From an uncultured Sulfurovum sp. (GTDB lineage Bacteria; Campylobacterota; Campylobacteria; Campylobacterales; Sulfurovaceae): a DNA stretch of 42,560 nucleotides. Within the stretch, counting starts at the first letter, position 1; each line of letters begins with the position of its first letter. Of the stretch, positions 34,494 to 42,560 are shown one piece after another. The position numbers were made by a program, and so were the translations under genes. The stretch is from positions 1-42,560 of the forward strand of contig CAJXJN010000016.1 in NCBI GenBank assembly GCA_913055205.1. Direction: 5' to 3'. The notes beneath the pieces were generated by a model. That model saw nothing but the letters and a program-made list of their open reading frames with translations. It was not told where the DNA came from and searched no databases.

Positions 34494-35830
34494 TAAACCA
34501 AAGTCCCTTTAAAAAAGCGTACACACTCTTCCATCATTGCTTCAAGCTTCTCCTCATCTTCACCTTCCAGCAAAAGACGTATCTTATTTTCTGTACCGGA
34601 GTATCTGAATAGATGACGCATGCCTAAACGCTCAACTTTTGCTTTAATCACATCCAAACCTTCAATCGTTTCAAAGGCTCTCTTTTCCTCTACCAAAAGA
34701 TTCACCAACATTTGAGGATACGATACATACGGGTTAAATGCTTCACTCGCCTTTTTCCCTGTACCTACCAAATATGCCAATGCCTGCAATGCACTGGAGA
34801 TACCGTCACCTGTCTTTGCATAATCAGAGAAAATGATATGTCCACTCTGTTCCCCTCCAAAGTTTATCCCTTTGTCCTGCATCATTTTAACCACATTTTT
34901 ATCACCCACAGCAGAACGGTAAAGCTTAAGCCCTTGTGAAGAGAGGTACTCATCAAGCCCTTGATTACTCATCACTGTGGCAACCATACCGTCACCTTTT
35001 AGCTCCCCTTGATTTTTCAAATGTACAGCCAAGACACCCATAAGCTTATCACCATCAATCACTTCACCTTTTTCATCGACCATTACAAGCCTGTCTGCAT
35101 CACCGTCAAGTGCTATCCCTACATCTGCACGAGACTCCAATACTACTTTTGCCAAGTTTTCAGGATACATTGCACCACAACCTTCATTGATGTTAAATCC
35201 ATCTGGCTTATCACCGATAACCACAACATCTGCACCCAGCTCTTGAAAAATAGTAGGTCCTACAATATACCCTGCACCATTCGCACAATCTATCACCACA
35301 CGTTTTCCGGATAATGTCAAAGATCTTGGAAAAGAGTTCTTGATATGCACAATATAACGACCTATCACATCATCAATTCTTTTTGATTTACCTATTAACT
35401 TGCCTGTTACCTGTGCTGATTCTATCGCTTCATCATCCTCATATATCGCTTCGATCTTTTCTTCTTCATCACGATTAAGTTTATTACCCTCTCCATCAAA
35501 GAATTTAATCCCGTTATCATAATAAGGATTATGGCTTGCCGAAATCATAATACCGGCATCACAACGCATATTTTCAGTCAAAAAAGCAATGGCCGGTGTT
35601 GGCATAGGTCCTATCTGGATTACATCAAAACCCACTGCAGTCAATCCCGAAACAATGGCATTTTCTATCATATAGCCACTTCTTCTCGTATCTTTCCCTA
35701 CTAAAATTTTATTGGTTTTTGCAAACTGTTTAAAGTAAATACCTGTTGCCATCGCCAATTTCATAGCATTAACTGCATTTACTTTTTTACCTGCTTCCCC
35801 ACGTACGCCATCTGTTCCAAAAAGTGTCAC
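34493..35830 (-). CDS. glmM: Phosphoglucosamine mutase
   Basis: Converts glucosamine-6-phosphate to glucosamine-1-phosphate for UDP-GlcNAc. The phosphoserine loop [12 protein letters not shown] places the active Ser at 99. The metal loop is IALDGDADR, the sugar loop [13 protein letters not shown], and the phosphate site [10 protein letters not shown]. At 445 residues it is standard. The start is GTG ([17 protein letters not shown]). It is the first gene of the glmM-lspA unit and diverges from rpsT across 186 bases. Confidence 0.96.
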   Translation of the reverse strand: MTLFGTDGVRGEAGKKVNAVNAMKLAMATGIYFKQFAKTNKILVGKDTRRSGYMIENAIVSGLTAVGFDVIQIGPMPTPAIAFLTENMRCDAGIMISASHNPYYDNGIKFFDGEGNKLNRDEEEKIEAIYEDDEAIESAQVTGKLIGKSKRIDDVIGRYIVHIKNSFPRSLTLSGKRVVIDCANGAGYIVGPTIFQELGADVVVIGDKPDGFNINEGCGAMYPENLAKVVLESRADVGIALDGDADRLVMVDEKGEVIDGDKLMGVLAVHLKNQGELKGDGMVATVMSNQGLDEYLSSQGLKLYRSAVGDKNVVKMMQDKGINFGGEQSGHIIFSDYAKTGDGISSALQALAYLVGTGKKASEAFNPYVSYPQMLVNLLVEEKRAFETIEGLDVIKAKVERLGMRHLFRYSGTENKIRLLLEGEDEEKLEAMMEECVRFFKGTLV

Positions 35831-36016
35831 AATAATTTCCTTAAATATAATGCCTTAATTTTAACGGAACTTTAATTAAGGGTACCTCTAAATACTTTCA
35901 AAATATTTTTTAATAATTCTTTAATGTTATTTTGGATATCATTCGCGCACTAATTTCACTCGAAATAGCTAGAAAGTACTAATCTATATTCGAGACAACA
36001 CTTAAAGGAACCGACT

Positions 36017-36286
36017 ATGGCACACCATAAATCAGCAAAAAAACGTATTTTGCAAACTGCTGTAAGAACTGAAAGAAACAGATATTACAGAACAAGAATC
36101 AAAAACATTACTAAAGCAGTACATGAAGCGGTAGAAGCAGCAGATAAAACTGCAGCGGCAGAAGCATTCAAAGTAGCAAACAGACAAATCCACTCACTAG
36201 TAAGCAAAGGTTTTATCAAAAAAACAACTGCAGCTAGAAAAGTAAGCCGTCTTCATAAAATGGTAAACAAAATCGAAGCTGCATAA
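36017..36286 (+). CDS. rpsT: 30S ribosomal protein S20
   Basis: An 89-residue, Lys/Arg/Ala-rich protein that binds 16S r[23 protein letters not shown] at the N-terminus and [18 protein letters not shown] near the C-terminus are family signatures. The AAAGGAACCGACT leader gives a good ribosome site. prfA follows 48 bases later, an order shared with other Campylobacterota. The 186-base divergent region to glmM is AT-rich and may hold both promoters. Confidence 0.97.
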   Translation: MAHHKSAKKRILQTAVRTERNRYYRTRIKNITKAVHEAVEAADKTAAAEAFKVANRQIHSLVSKGFIKKTTAARKVSRLHKMVNKIEAA

Positions 36287-36334
36287 GCAGTCTCGATACC
36301 CCTTCATAAACACAATCTAACATAAAGAACGCCT

Positions 36335-37402
36335 ATGTTCAAAGAAAAACTTCAACCTTTCATCGATAGATACAACGAAATCAGCAAACTTCTAAGTTCT
36401 CCGGACATTGCCAGTGATATCAGCCGTATGACAGAACTCAGCAAAGAGCAGTCAGGACTTAATGATCTGGTAGAAAAAGCAAAACTCTACATAGAGACTG
36501 CTGATGCCATAGAAGAGAACAAAGAACTTCTGGGAGATGCCGAGCTGGGTGATCTAGCAAAAGAGGAACTCAGTGAACTTGAGCCCATGCTTCCTGCTTT
36601 AGAAGATGAGATCAAGATCCTTATGATCCCCAAAGACAAAAATGATGACAAAAACATTTTCCTTGAACTTCGGGCCGGTGCCGGAGGAGACGAAAGTGCT
36701 CTTTTTGTGGCTGATGTATTTAGAATGTACTCACGCTATGCTGAGCAAATGGGGTGGAAAGTAGAAATCGTCAGTACCAATGACGGAACTGCCGGTGGAT
36801 ACAAAGAACTCATTGCACAGATCAAAGGTGAGAGTGTCTACTCTCAGCTCAAATATGAAGCAGGTACCCACCGTGTTCAACGTGTTCCGGATACAGAAAC
36901 ACAAGGGCGTGTACATACCTCTGCCATCACTGTAGCGGTCATCCCTGAAGTAGATGATGTTGAAGTGGATATCAAACCGAACGAGATCAAGATGGATGTC
37001 TACCGTTCAAGCGGATGTGGAGGGCAATCAGTTAATACAACAGACTCTGCTGTACGTTTAACACACATTCCGACAGGTATCGTTGTTGCTATTCAAGATG
37101 AGAAGTCACAACATAAAAACAGAGATAAAGCAATGAAAGTACTCAAAGCAAGGGTCTATGAAGCAGAACTTCAAAAACAACTTGATGAAACATCAAGCCA
37201 AAGAAAACTCCAGGTAGGTTCAGGTGACCGTTCAGAAAAGATCAGAACCTATAACTACCCGCAAAACAGGCTCACAGACCATCGTATAGGGCTTACGCTT
37301 TATGCATTGGATGATGTAATGAACAACGGTAACTTAAAACTCGTTATTGATCCACTTATCGCACATGCACAAACAGAAGCTATTCAGGAAGCCGGGCTTT
37401 AA
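36335..37402 (+). CDS. prfA: Peptide chain release factor 1
   Basis: Reads UAA and UAG stop codons and triggers peptide release. The 355-residue protein has the GGQ motif at 229-231 in [20 protein letters not shown]. The stop-codon recognition loop is [11 protein letters not shown] (PxT as PDT at 185-187, a variant of the usual PVT/PAT). The [12 protein letters not shown] block is present. It is probably co-transcribed with rpsT. A hairpin 8 bases after the stop is a likely terminator. Confidence 0.96.
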   Translation: MFKEKLQPFIDRYNEISKLLSSPDIASDISRMTELSKEQSGLNDLVEKAKLYIETADAIEENKELLGDAELGDLAKEELSELEPMLPALEDEIKILMIPKDKNDDKNIFLELRAGAGGDESALFVADVFRMYSRYAEQMGWKVEIVSTNDGTAGGYKELIAQIKGESVYSQLKYEAGTHRVQRVPDTETQGRVHTSAITVAVIPEVDDVEVDIKPNEIKMDVYRSSGCGGQSVNTTDSAVRLTHIPTGIVVAIQDEKSQHKNRDKAMKVLKARVYEAELQKQLDETSSQRKLQVGSGDRSEKIRTYNYPQNRLTDHRIGLTLYALDDVMNNGNLKLVIDPLIAHAQTEAIQEAGL

Positions 37403-37410
37403 ACTCAACT

Positions 37411-37432
37411 ACATAGCACATGCGTGCTATGT
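37411..37432. terminator. Bidirectional terminator between prfA and the metallo-beta-lactamase
   Basis: ACATAGCAC (37411-37419) and GTGCTATGT (37424-37432) form a perfect 9-bp stem with an ATGC loop. It lies between two convergent genes and overlaps the first base of the stop codon of the minus-strand gene. U-runs on both sides are weak. Confidence 0.55.
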
Positions 37433-38448
37433 TACATATCACTCATCTCTATCTCAGCATATGCCTTACTCATATGTTTTCCCAAGACATGATCTATTGC
37501 ATCCCAATCTTTGTACGTTTTAAGCCGCTCAAGTACTTTATCTTTCACTTCATAGGCTTGTTTATCATCCTCATAGGCTTTAGCTACCTCTTCTTTAACA
37601 ATTTTTAGATAATTCAAATAAGGATCTATTGTCTCATCTCTCTTTCCGGATCTTCCATGTCCGGGAACATATAATGTCAAGGCTTTTTTGGATTTTACTT
37701 CTTCAAGCAAAGTAATGTTGGCTAAAAGACTGGAAGAGCTGTCAAATGCACCCAAACGCCCTCTCATTACATTGTCACCCAAAAAGAGTGTTTTACTATT
37801 CACATGCTCAATAAGAAGATCTGTATCCGTATGTGCAACTTTAGGATGTCTTACCACAAAAGTCTCTCCCTCCACTTCTACTTTGTCGCCCATTTTAAGT
37901 GCTTTTGTAGGGTAGGCAAACGCTTTTGTTCCATCAAGATTCCCCTCAGTCATTCTATCGAGTATCCCGTACCACTTGTCTGCCTCCCCCTCTTTGGCTA
38001 CCTTGATCATATGCTCATGTGCATAGATAGTAACATGAGGGTATTTCTCTACAATGGCTTTATTGGCAAACCAATGATCACCATGTTTATGCGTATTGAA
38101 GACTGCCAAAACAGGCTTCTTGCTTACTTTTTCTATCTGGGCCAAGATCTTCTTACCTACATTATAGTTCCCGCCCGGATCAACAATGATCAGACCTGTT
38201 TTTCCCTCTATGATGGCAGGGTTATTCATAAACCCTTCATTCTCTTTGTTCGGTTCTACCACAGGTCCATGCATCACATAAACATTGCCATTGACTTTTT
38301 CAAACTTGAATGCACCATATTGACCTAAAGTAAATTCACTCTCTTTTGTTACTGATGATTCTTTTTTTAGCTCCTGATCTACTTCTGCTGCCTGCACCAT
38401 TGTTGCACTCCACAGTGCAGCCACAAACAATCCTATATACTTTTTCAT
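37432..38448 (-). CDS. Exported metallo-beta-lactamase-fold hydrolase (SoxH-like)
   Basis: A 338-residue protein with signal peptide (KKYIGLFVAALWSATMVQA) and an MBL domain. The zinc motif is NTHKHGDHWFANKA (His120, His122, Asp124, His125). Further ligands are in VRHPKVAHTDTDLLIEH, LFLGDNVMRG and LYVPGHGRSGK. Periplasmic MBL proteins of this type (SoxH-like) accompany sox genes. Here it is on the same strand as soxCDYZ, separated by one opposing gene. A role in sulfur metabolism is an inference from position and family. Confidence 0.8.
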   Translation of the reverse strand: MKKYIGLFVAALWSATMVQAAEVDQELKKESSVTKESEFTLGQYGAFKFEKVNGNVYVMHGPVVEPNKENEGFMNNPAIIEGKTGLIIVDPGGNYNVGKKILAQIEKVSKKPVLAVFNTHKHGDHWFANKAIVEKYPHVTIYAHEHMIKVAKEGEADKWYGILDRMTEGNLDGTKAFAYPTKALKMGDKVEVEGETFVVRHPKVAHTDTDLLIEHVNSKTLFLGDNVMRGRLGAFDSSSSLLANITLLEEVKSKKALTLYVPGHGRSGKRDETIDPYLNYLKIVKEEVAKAYEDDKQAYEVKDKVLERLKTYKDWDAIDHVLGKHMSKAYAEIEMSDM

Positions 38449-38539
38449 ACACTCTCCTAAATATCTTCTTTATAGATTATAGTGTGATTTTAGCAAATAG
38501 GCTATAATACGCTTTATTGAATTCATAAATGGAGTGAAT

Positions 38540-39007
38540 ATGTCTGATTTTAAACAAATAGCATCCGGTGATGCCATTAAAGAAGTGATCAAATCAGCGT
38601 TTGATACAGATTTGGCACTAAGTGGAGCATGGGGTTACACTAAGGCCTTAACAACAGTTATAGAGGCGAATCAGAATGATATACCGCTACCACAGTTAGA
38701 ACATATGATAACTTCCATGCGTGCATACCTTGAGATGAATATGACACAAACAAAAGAAGAGAGATACGGTAGTATTAATGTCAACGAAATATCAAGAGAA
38801 CAGAGTAAAGAGAATGGACTGATCTATGACAAAGTCACCTATGAAATTCCTGCCATGAAAGAAGATACCTATGCTGCATTTATTAATGAATACAAAGAGG
38901 GATACGGTACGGAAGGGTTTGATCTGAACGGACATTTCAAAAGAAGAAAAGAGGCTACACTCACAAGAGTCGTAACACACTGGTTTGAAGTGAGTAAAAT
39001 TATATAA
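38540..39007 (+). CDS. Protein of unknown function between sox genes
   Basis: 155 residues, no signal peptide, no membrane helix. It is predicted mostly helical (DFKQIASGDAIKEVIKSAFD, LPQLEHMITSMRAYLEMNMT), then mixed (NGLIYDKVTYEIPAMKEDTY). I do not recognise a family. The start was set at the ATG 5 bases after GGAG; a GTG 6 bases upstream is less likely. It is the only plus-strand gene between soxZ and the metallo-beta-lactamase. A hairpin lies 34 bases past its stop. Confidence 0.65.
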   Translation: MSDFKQIASGDAIKEVIKSAFDTDLALSGAWGYTKALTTVIEANQNDIPLPQLEHMITSMRAYLEMNMTQTKEERYGSINVNEISREQSKENGLIYDKVTYEIPAMKEDTYAAFINEYKEGYGTEGFDLNGHFKRRKEATLTRVVTHWFEVSKII

Positions 39008-39040
39008 ATCACTCTAAAGGAACTTATAAAACATCACTCT

Positions 39041-39065
39041 ATCTGACCCGAAGGTCAAGACAGAT
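39041..39065 (-). terminator. Terminator candidate after soxZ
   Basis: On the minus strand TGACC-TTCG-GGTCA forms a 5-bp stem capped by the very stable C(UUCG)G tetraloop (39044-39057). An alternative outer pairing, ATCTG with CAGAT, lies at 39041-39045 and 39061-39065. It sits 12 bases after the soxZ stop, followed by a short TGTTTTAT tract 14 bases later. Confidence 0.5.
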
Positions 39066-39076
39066 AAGCAAAAGAA

Positions 39077-39379
39077 TTATTTAATTTTTTTGCTCTCAGT
39101 AACAGTTTTTCCAGAAAGATCTGTCCAAGTAATATCTATTTTATCACCTTTTGCAGCACCTTTGAATTTAAACTTCCATTGTGGGTTTTTAGACCAGAAT
39201 TGACTTGTAGATACATCGTAAACTACTTTGTCACCAACTTTTGCAGTGATATGTGTAATAAAGTTTGCTTCTTTACCTTTTTTCTTTGCTTGATCATAAG
39301 TAAGCATAGCATGTTTTGCCATAGCTTTTACACCTATAACATCACCTTTTAATTTCGCTTTGATTTTCATATTAGCCAT
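39077..39379 (-). CDS. soxZ: Sulfur-carrier complex subunit SoxZ
   Basis: A 100-residue periplasmic partner of SoxY, forming the carrier that holds sulfur intermediates on a SoxY Cys. MKIKAKLKGDVIGVKAMAKHA, KEANFITHITAKVGDKVVYD and the SQFWSKNPQWKFKFKGAAKG block are typical. It has no signal peptide and should be exported by hitch-hiking with SoxY through Tat. It follows soxY after 50 bases and is last in the soxCDYZ operon. Confidence 0.93.
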   Translation of the reverse strand: MANMKIKAKLKGDVIGVKAMAKHAMLTYDQAKKKGKEANFITHITAKVGDKVVYDVSTSQFWSKNPQWKFKFKGAAKGDKIDITWTDLSGKTVTESKKIK

Positions 39380-39429
39380 AATATTCCTTTATTTTTCTAT
39401 TTTTATTTTACAAACATTGTAAAGGTTTA

Positions 39430-39885
39430 TTAACCTTCACATCCACCAAGAGCAACTTCAATTGTAATTGCACCTTTATAGAACTTACCATCTTGACCTT
39501 CAAGGATAGCCGTGATCGTACCAGATTTTTTCATTTTAATTTTAAACATATAATCAATAATAGAATCTTTATCTGTGTTAAATACTGCTACTGCACTTTC
39601 CGGGTTCGCGTCTTGGAATACAGCTACAGATTTTGCAGAAATATCAGACTTTACAGTTACAGGGATCGCTCCACCGTTACTTGCTACTTTTGGTGCTTTT
39701 ACTGTTACTCCACTCTCTTCTGGCTTAATGTCACCATAAAGTGCTTTGATACCATCAGCTACAGTGTGTGCAGTCCATGTATCTGGCTTTGTTGCTCTAA
39801 AATCAATAGTACTTAATGCACTTAATGTTGCAGGTAAAGCAGCTACTGCCATTACACCTAAACCTATAAATTTTCTTCTATTCAT
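39430..39885 (-). CDS. soxY: Sulfur-carrier protein SoxY
   Basis: A 151-residue protein with a Tat signal (NRRKFIGLGVMAVAALPATL) and an Ig-like SoxY domain. The carrier arm ends ...EVALGGCEG-stop. The sulfur-binding Cys is third from the end, in place of the textbook GGCGG; the fourth motif residue is Glu. The ribosome site AAGGA is good. It lies 100 bases after soxD across a strong hairpin. This soxCDYZ grouping is the second sox cluster of sulfur-oxidising Campylobacterota. It differs from the soxXYZAB cluster used for thiosulfate and has been linked to elemental sulfur in Sulfurimonas. Confidence 0.92.
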   Translation of the reverse strand: MNRRKFIGLGVMAVAALPATLSALSTIDFRATKPDTWTAHTVADGIKALYGDIKPEESGVTVKAPKVASNGGAIPVTVKSDISAKSVAVFQDANPESAVAVFNTDKDSIIDYMFKIKMKKSGTITAILEGQDGKFYKGAITIEVALGGCEG

Positions 39886-39911
39886 GTTTTTTCCTTTTTC
39901 TCTAATTTACT

Positions 39912-39946
39912 ATGATACAGAAGGTTTCTTCAACCTTATGTATCAT
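39912..39946. promoter_or_regulatory. Long hairpin between soxD and soxY
   Basis: ATGATACA-G-AAGGTT (39912-39926), loop TCTTC, AACCTT-A-TGTATCAT (39932-39946). Fourteen paired bases per arm are interrupted by one G/A mismatch. No U-run follows on the minus strand, so it is not a classic terminator. It may be an RNA processing or stability element raising soxYZ over soxCD. Confidence 0.6.
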
Positions 39947-39985
39947 TTTACAGACTAATAGTGAAGTAAAAGTGAGTCTACTCAC

Positions 39986-41122
39986 TTATTTACTTGCACC
40001 TACCATATAGTCTACTACTTCTTTCATTTTAGCATCATCCAATGAAGTACCACCTTTTGGAGGCATTGCATTGAGACCGTTGATAGCATTAGCATAGACT
40101 TTCTCTAAGCCTTTTTTAAGTACAGCTTCCCATGCTTTTTTATCGCCTACTGCCGGTGCACCCATTGCATCTGTTGCGTGACATACTGCACATGATGCCT
40201 CATAGGTTTTCTTCCCCGGATGCTCAGCACCTGCACCCTCTTTTTTAGGAGGCAATTCTCTCTTTGTAGAGATCGGTGGCTGATAATCACTAATTCCAGC
40301 ACCTTGGATCCTTGCAAGTACCGGCTTACCTTCAAAACAGTTTTTCATACATCTTGTACCATTTCCGTAATTTTTAAAATCATTGAAATATGCACGTGCA
40401 TTATCCAGACCTTTTGGGCCATCAATTTTAGGTTCAAATCCATCTTTATTTGGCATAACGATCTTCATGAACTTCTCTTTGTTCAACTCATACTCATCAT
40501 CAAGCTCTTCACCATCTATTGTCATCTCATTAATTGACAGGATATAAGCACTCAATGCATAGACTTCATCATTTGTCAAAGTCATTGGTGCCGGGTGAGG
40601 CATACCTGTCTTAATGTACCACCATAATGTACTTGCTGCTGGCCAGTATGTACCAAAGACACGGATCGGACCATCATCATCCGGCCCTAATCTTTGGTTC
40701 GTAAGTGACTTTTGACCCTCATAAGCATTTCCTTTTTGCAACGCAGGGTATCCGGCACCTCCCGTACCAAAGTCAAAGTGACATGATGCACATTTCTCTT
40801 CATAGATTGCATCACCCTCTTCAACTGTACCTTTACCTTCCGGTAAACCTGTACCATCCGGCATTACATCAATATCCCAAGCTTTTATCTCATTGGCTGT
40901 TGGTTTTCTACCAAAAGTAAATCCACCCTTGGAAGCTTTTTCATTGACATAATATAATGCTCTTTTCCCATTCACTACAGGGTAGGTCACACCACCGTCA
41001 ATGACTTTTTTACCATTTGCATACGTATGAGATACACTTTTGTCTCCTGCAAATGCAACAGCTGAAGTTGCAGCAGCAACTAAAACAGTTGATAATAATA
41101 ATTTATGATAAGACTTGAACAT
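39986..41122 (-). CDS. soxD: SoxD diheme cytochrome c
   Basis: A 378-residue periplasmic protein with a signal peptide (LLLSTVLVAAATSAVAFA). It has two c-type heme sites, CASCH at 111-115 and CAVCH at 311-315. Likely axial Met ligands are in KTGMPHPAPMT (175/180) and NAMPPKGG (353). An unusual Cys258/Cys262 pair (RCMKNCFEG) lies between the domains. It accepts the electrons released when SoxC oxidises the carrier-bound sulfane sulfur. Its start overlaps the end of soxC by 20 bases, indicating tight coupling. Confidence 0.9.
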   Translation of the reverse strand: MFKSYHKLLLSTVLVAAATSAVAFAGDKSVSHTYANGKKVIDGGVTYPVVNGKRALYYVNEKASKGGFTFGRKPTANEIKAWDIDVMPDGTGLPEGKGTVEEGDAIYEEKCASCHFDFGTGGAGYPALQKGNAYEGQKSLTNQRLGPDDDGPIRVFGTYWPAASTLWWYIKTGMPHPAPMTLTNDEVYALSAYILSINEMTIDGEELDDEYELNKEKFMKIVMPNKDGFEPKIDGPKGLDNARAYFNDFKNYGNGTRCMKNCFEGKPVLARIQGAGISDYQPPISTKRELPPKKEGAGAEHPGKKTYEASCAVCHATDAMGAPAVGDKKAWEAVLKKGLEKVYANAINGLNAMPPKGGTSLDDAKMKEVVDYMVGASK

Positions 41123-42416
41123 TATTCACCTCTCCTTTTTCTGTAACTTCCCATGTAGCTATACCATTTCTATGATATACAGACTCTACACCCATAACTT
41201 CTCTTTCTTGCTTGACAGAAGGCTGAATATGCCCAGCATCATCTCTTGCACGGCTTGAAAGAAGTAAAGGTTTCCCTTCATACTTATAGATGAAACTAAA
41301 TCTTGTCCATGCTTTTGGCAACACTAGTCCTTTAAGACTTGCTTCAACCCAGTTTTTACCGCCATCAAAAGAGATATCGACACCTTTGATCGTACCCATA
41401 CCGCTCCATGCCAAACCTTCTATCTCGACTATGTCACCTTTTTTCAGGTCAGTCCATGGTATATCCGGACATGGTGAAGTGATGATAGAGTTTACCTCAT
41501 TGGCATAAAAATGCTGGATTGCTTTACCGCTTGGTTTAAGCGCAGTATATTTTGCTGTCTCCTCTTTTGCATAGAAAGGCTCACTTGCAAATTCAAGTCT
41601 GTTAAGCCATTTAACACAAAGGTTACCTTCCCAACCTGGAACAAGTAATCTAATAGGATATCCTTGCTCAGGACGTAATGCTTCACCATTTTGTCCCCAA
41701 ACGATCATCGCATCATCAAGTACTTTATCTATAGGTATCGTTCTACCCATATGTGAGTTATCTGCACCCTCTGCCAACATCCATCTTGCTTTTGGTTTTA
41801 AACCAAGATCCTTAAGTATGTCTTTAATATAAACACCGGTCCACTCTGCACAACTCATCATACCTTTTGCAAACTGGATAGAAGGAAACTGAGGTCCTCT
41901 CCACTCCGGTCCACCGTTTGCCGGGCACTCAATAAAGTGAATTCTGCTTACGCTTGGATATTTTTTCAACTCATCCATAGTCAACACTAGTGGCTTTTCA
42001 ACTAGACCATGGATCATCAAACGATGCTCATTTGGATCGATCTGTGCTGTACCACCATGACTACGGCTAAAGAAAAGACCATTTGGCGTAATAATTCCCA
42101 TTGATTCATGAATCGGACACATTGCGATCGAAGCATAGTAGTTTCCAGAAGAAAGAAGCTTTGTATTTCTTCTTGTAACATGATGCTCATATGCTGACGG
42201 AACTCCATAAAGATTTTTTGTTACAGGGTCACCGAATGTTGTCCCCCATACTTTCTCTTCCACGATCGCAGGATCATCTTCTGCGTTTATCTTCACGGGT
42301 GCCATTACACTTGCTGCTGCTAATGCACTCACCGAATACGCCGCTGTTTTTCTAAAAAAGTCTCTTCTGCTGTACTGTTGCATTTCAGTCTGAGAAGCTT
42401 TACTTATCTTAGTCAT
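41103..42416 (-). CDS. soxC: Sulfane dehydrogenase SoxC (molybdenum subunit)
   Basis: A 437-residue sulfite-oxidase-family protein. The Tat signal holds twin Arg17-Arg18 (SRRDFFRKTAAYSVSALAAA). The molybdenum Cys164 is in RIHFIECPANGGPEWRGPQF. Other blocks are SHGGTAQIDPNEHRLMIHGL, EQGYPIRLLVPGWEGNLCVKWLNRLE and the C-terminal dimer domain (SFDGGKNWVEASL). It oxidises sulfane sulfur on SoxYZ using molybdopterin made via moaC upstream in this window. AAGGAGG precedes the ATG by 5 bases. It is the first gene of soxCDYZ. Confidence 0.94.
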   Translation of the reverse strand: MTKISKASQTEMQQYSRRDFFRKTAAYSVSALAAASVMAPVKINAEDDPAIVEEKVWGTTFGDPVTKNLYGVPSAYEHHVTRRNTKLLSSGNYYASIAMCPIHESMGIITPNGLFFSRSHGGTAQIDPNEHRLMIHGLVEKPLVLTMDELKKYPSVSRIHFIECPANGGPEWRGPQFPSIQFAKGMMSCAEWTGVYIKDILKDLGLKPKARWMLAEGADNSHMGRTIPIDKVLDDAMIVWGQNGEALRPEQGYPIRLLVPGWEGNLCVKWLNRLEFASEPFYAKEETAKYTALKPSGKAIQHFYANEVNSIITSPCPDIPWTDLKKGDIVEIEGLAWSGMGTIKGVDISFDGGKNWVEASLKGLVLPKAWTRFSFIYKYEGKPLLLSSRARDDAGHIQPSVKQEREVMGVESVYHRNGIATWEVTEKGEVNNVQVLS

Positions 42417-42421
42417 ATAAC

Positions 42422-42510
42422 CTCCTTATATTTATTAGTAATACTTATTTTTTAATATAGTAGAATTACTATGGTATTTGATTGTATTAGAATATAAATT
42501 AAAATGTCAA
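42422..42510 (-). promoter_or_regulatory. soxC promoter and ribosome site
   Basis: Minus strand: TTGACA (42510-42505), an 18-base spacer, TACAAT (42486-42481), then a 64-base AT-rich leader and AAGGAGG at about 42428-42422. A canonical -35 is unusual for this group, where promoters rely on the -10, so this may be a strong or differently regulated promoter. Confidence 0.6.
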
Positions 42511-42560
42511 GCTATGAAGGCAATATTATTCTATCTCAAGTAAATTTTGTTAAATATATA

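Overview
The window reads as chromosomal DNA of an AT-rich chemolithotrophic Campylobacterota (Epsilonproteobacteria), most like Sulfurovum or a close relative. The evidence is gene content and order: recA-eno-FtsB-like-coiled-coil exported protein, recA divergent from a futalosine-pathway menaquinone gene (mqnD), CcoG for cbb3 oxidase, a soxCDYZ cluster typical of sulfur-oxidising members of the group, and short murB and bioB forms. No tRNA, rRNA, CRISPR array or intact insertion sequence was seen.

Region 1 (1-9048, minus strand) is the distal part of a surface-polysaccharide locus. Transcription runs rfbA, rfbC, rfbD, rfbB (dTDP-L-rhamnose supply), then a Wzx-type flippase, an FrhB-like iron-sulfur protein, a polysaccharide pyruvyl transferase and a family 2 glycosyltransferase. 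Its junctions carry gene fossils: a second rfbB tail, a GT4 tail joined to a second flippase tail, and a truncated GT2. Short AT-rich repeats lie in rfbB and next to rfbC.

Region 2 (9049-9699) has no intact large gene but holds a decayed multiheme cytochrome c pseudogene, with a stop codon at a heme-binding Cys, and a 38-residue membrane ORF.

Region 3 (9700-20919) is housekeeping: a SurA-like chaperone, dcd, topA, bioB and a CPA2 antiporter on plus; recA, eno, a divisome FtsB-like protein and a coiled-coil exported protein on minus; mqnD and murB on plus. A perfect 13-bp-arm palindrome lies between recA and mqnD.

Region 4 (20927-25450, minus) holds small envelope genes: a DUF1566 protein, two L,D-transpeptidase-type lipoproteins flanking a small unknown, thiol peroxidase, a Cys-rich lipoprotein with a decayed paralogue, and an unknown protein. 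It ends in an 86-bp tandem repeat array.

Region 5 (25163-28952, minus) is a tight operon: a regulator built on a catalytically dead serine-recombinase fold, ccoG, a one-TM protein and an SQR-like flavoprotein. It is divergent from moaC, and the shared promoter region carries GTCA-type half-sites, three of them spaced exactly 20 bp.

Region 6 (29114-38448) is mostly housekeeping: moaC, DUF493, thiI, pqiA-like, suhB-like, a phytase-esterase-like gene, lspA, glmM, rpsT, prfA and an exported metallo-beta-lactamase.

Region 7 (38540-42560) is an unknown 155-aa gene and the soxC-soxD-soxY-soxZ operon for periplasmic sulfur oxidation. SoxY ends in GGCEG rather than the textbook GGCGG, and a long hairpin separates soxD from soxY. 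The metallo-beta-lactamase next door may be functionally linked.
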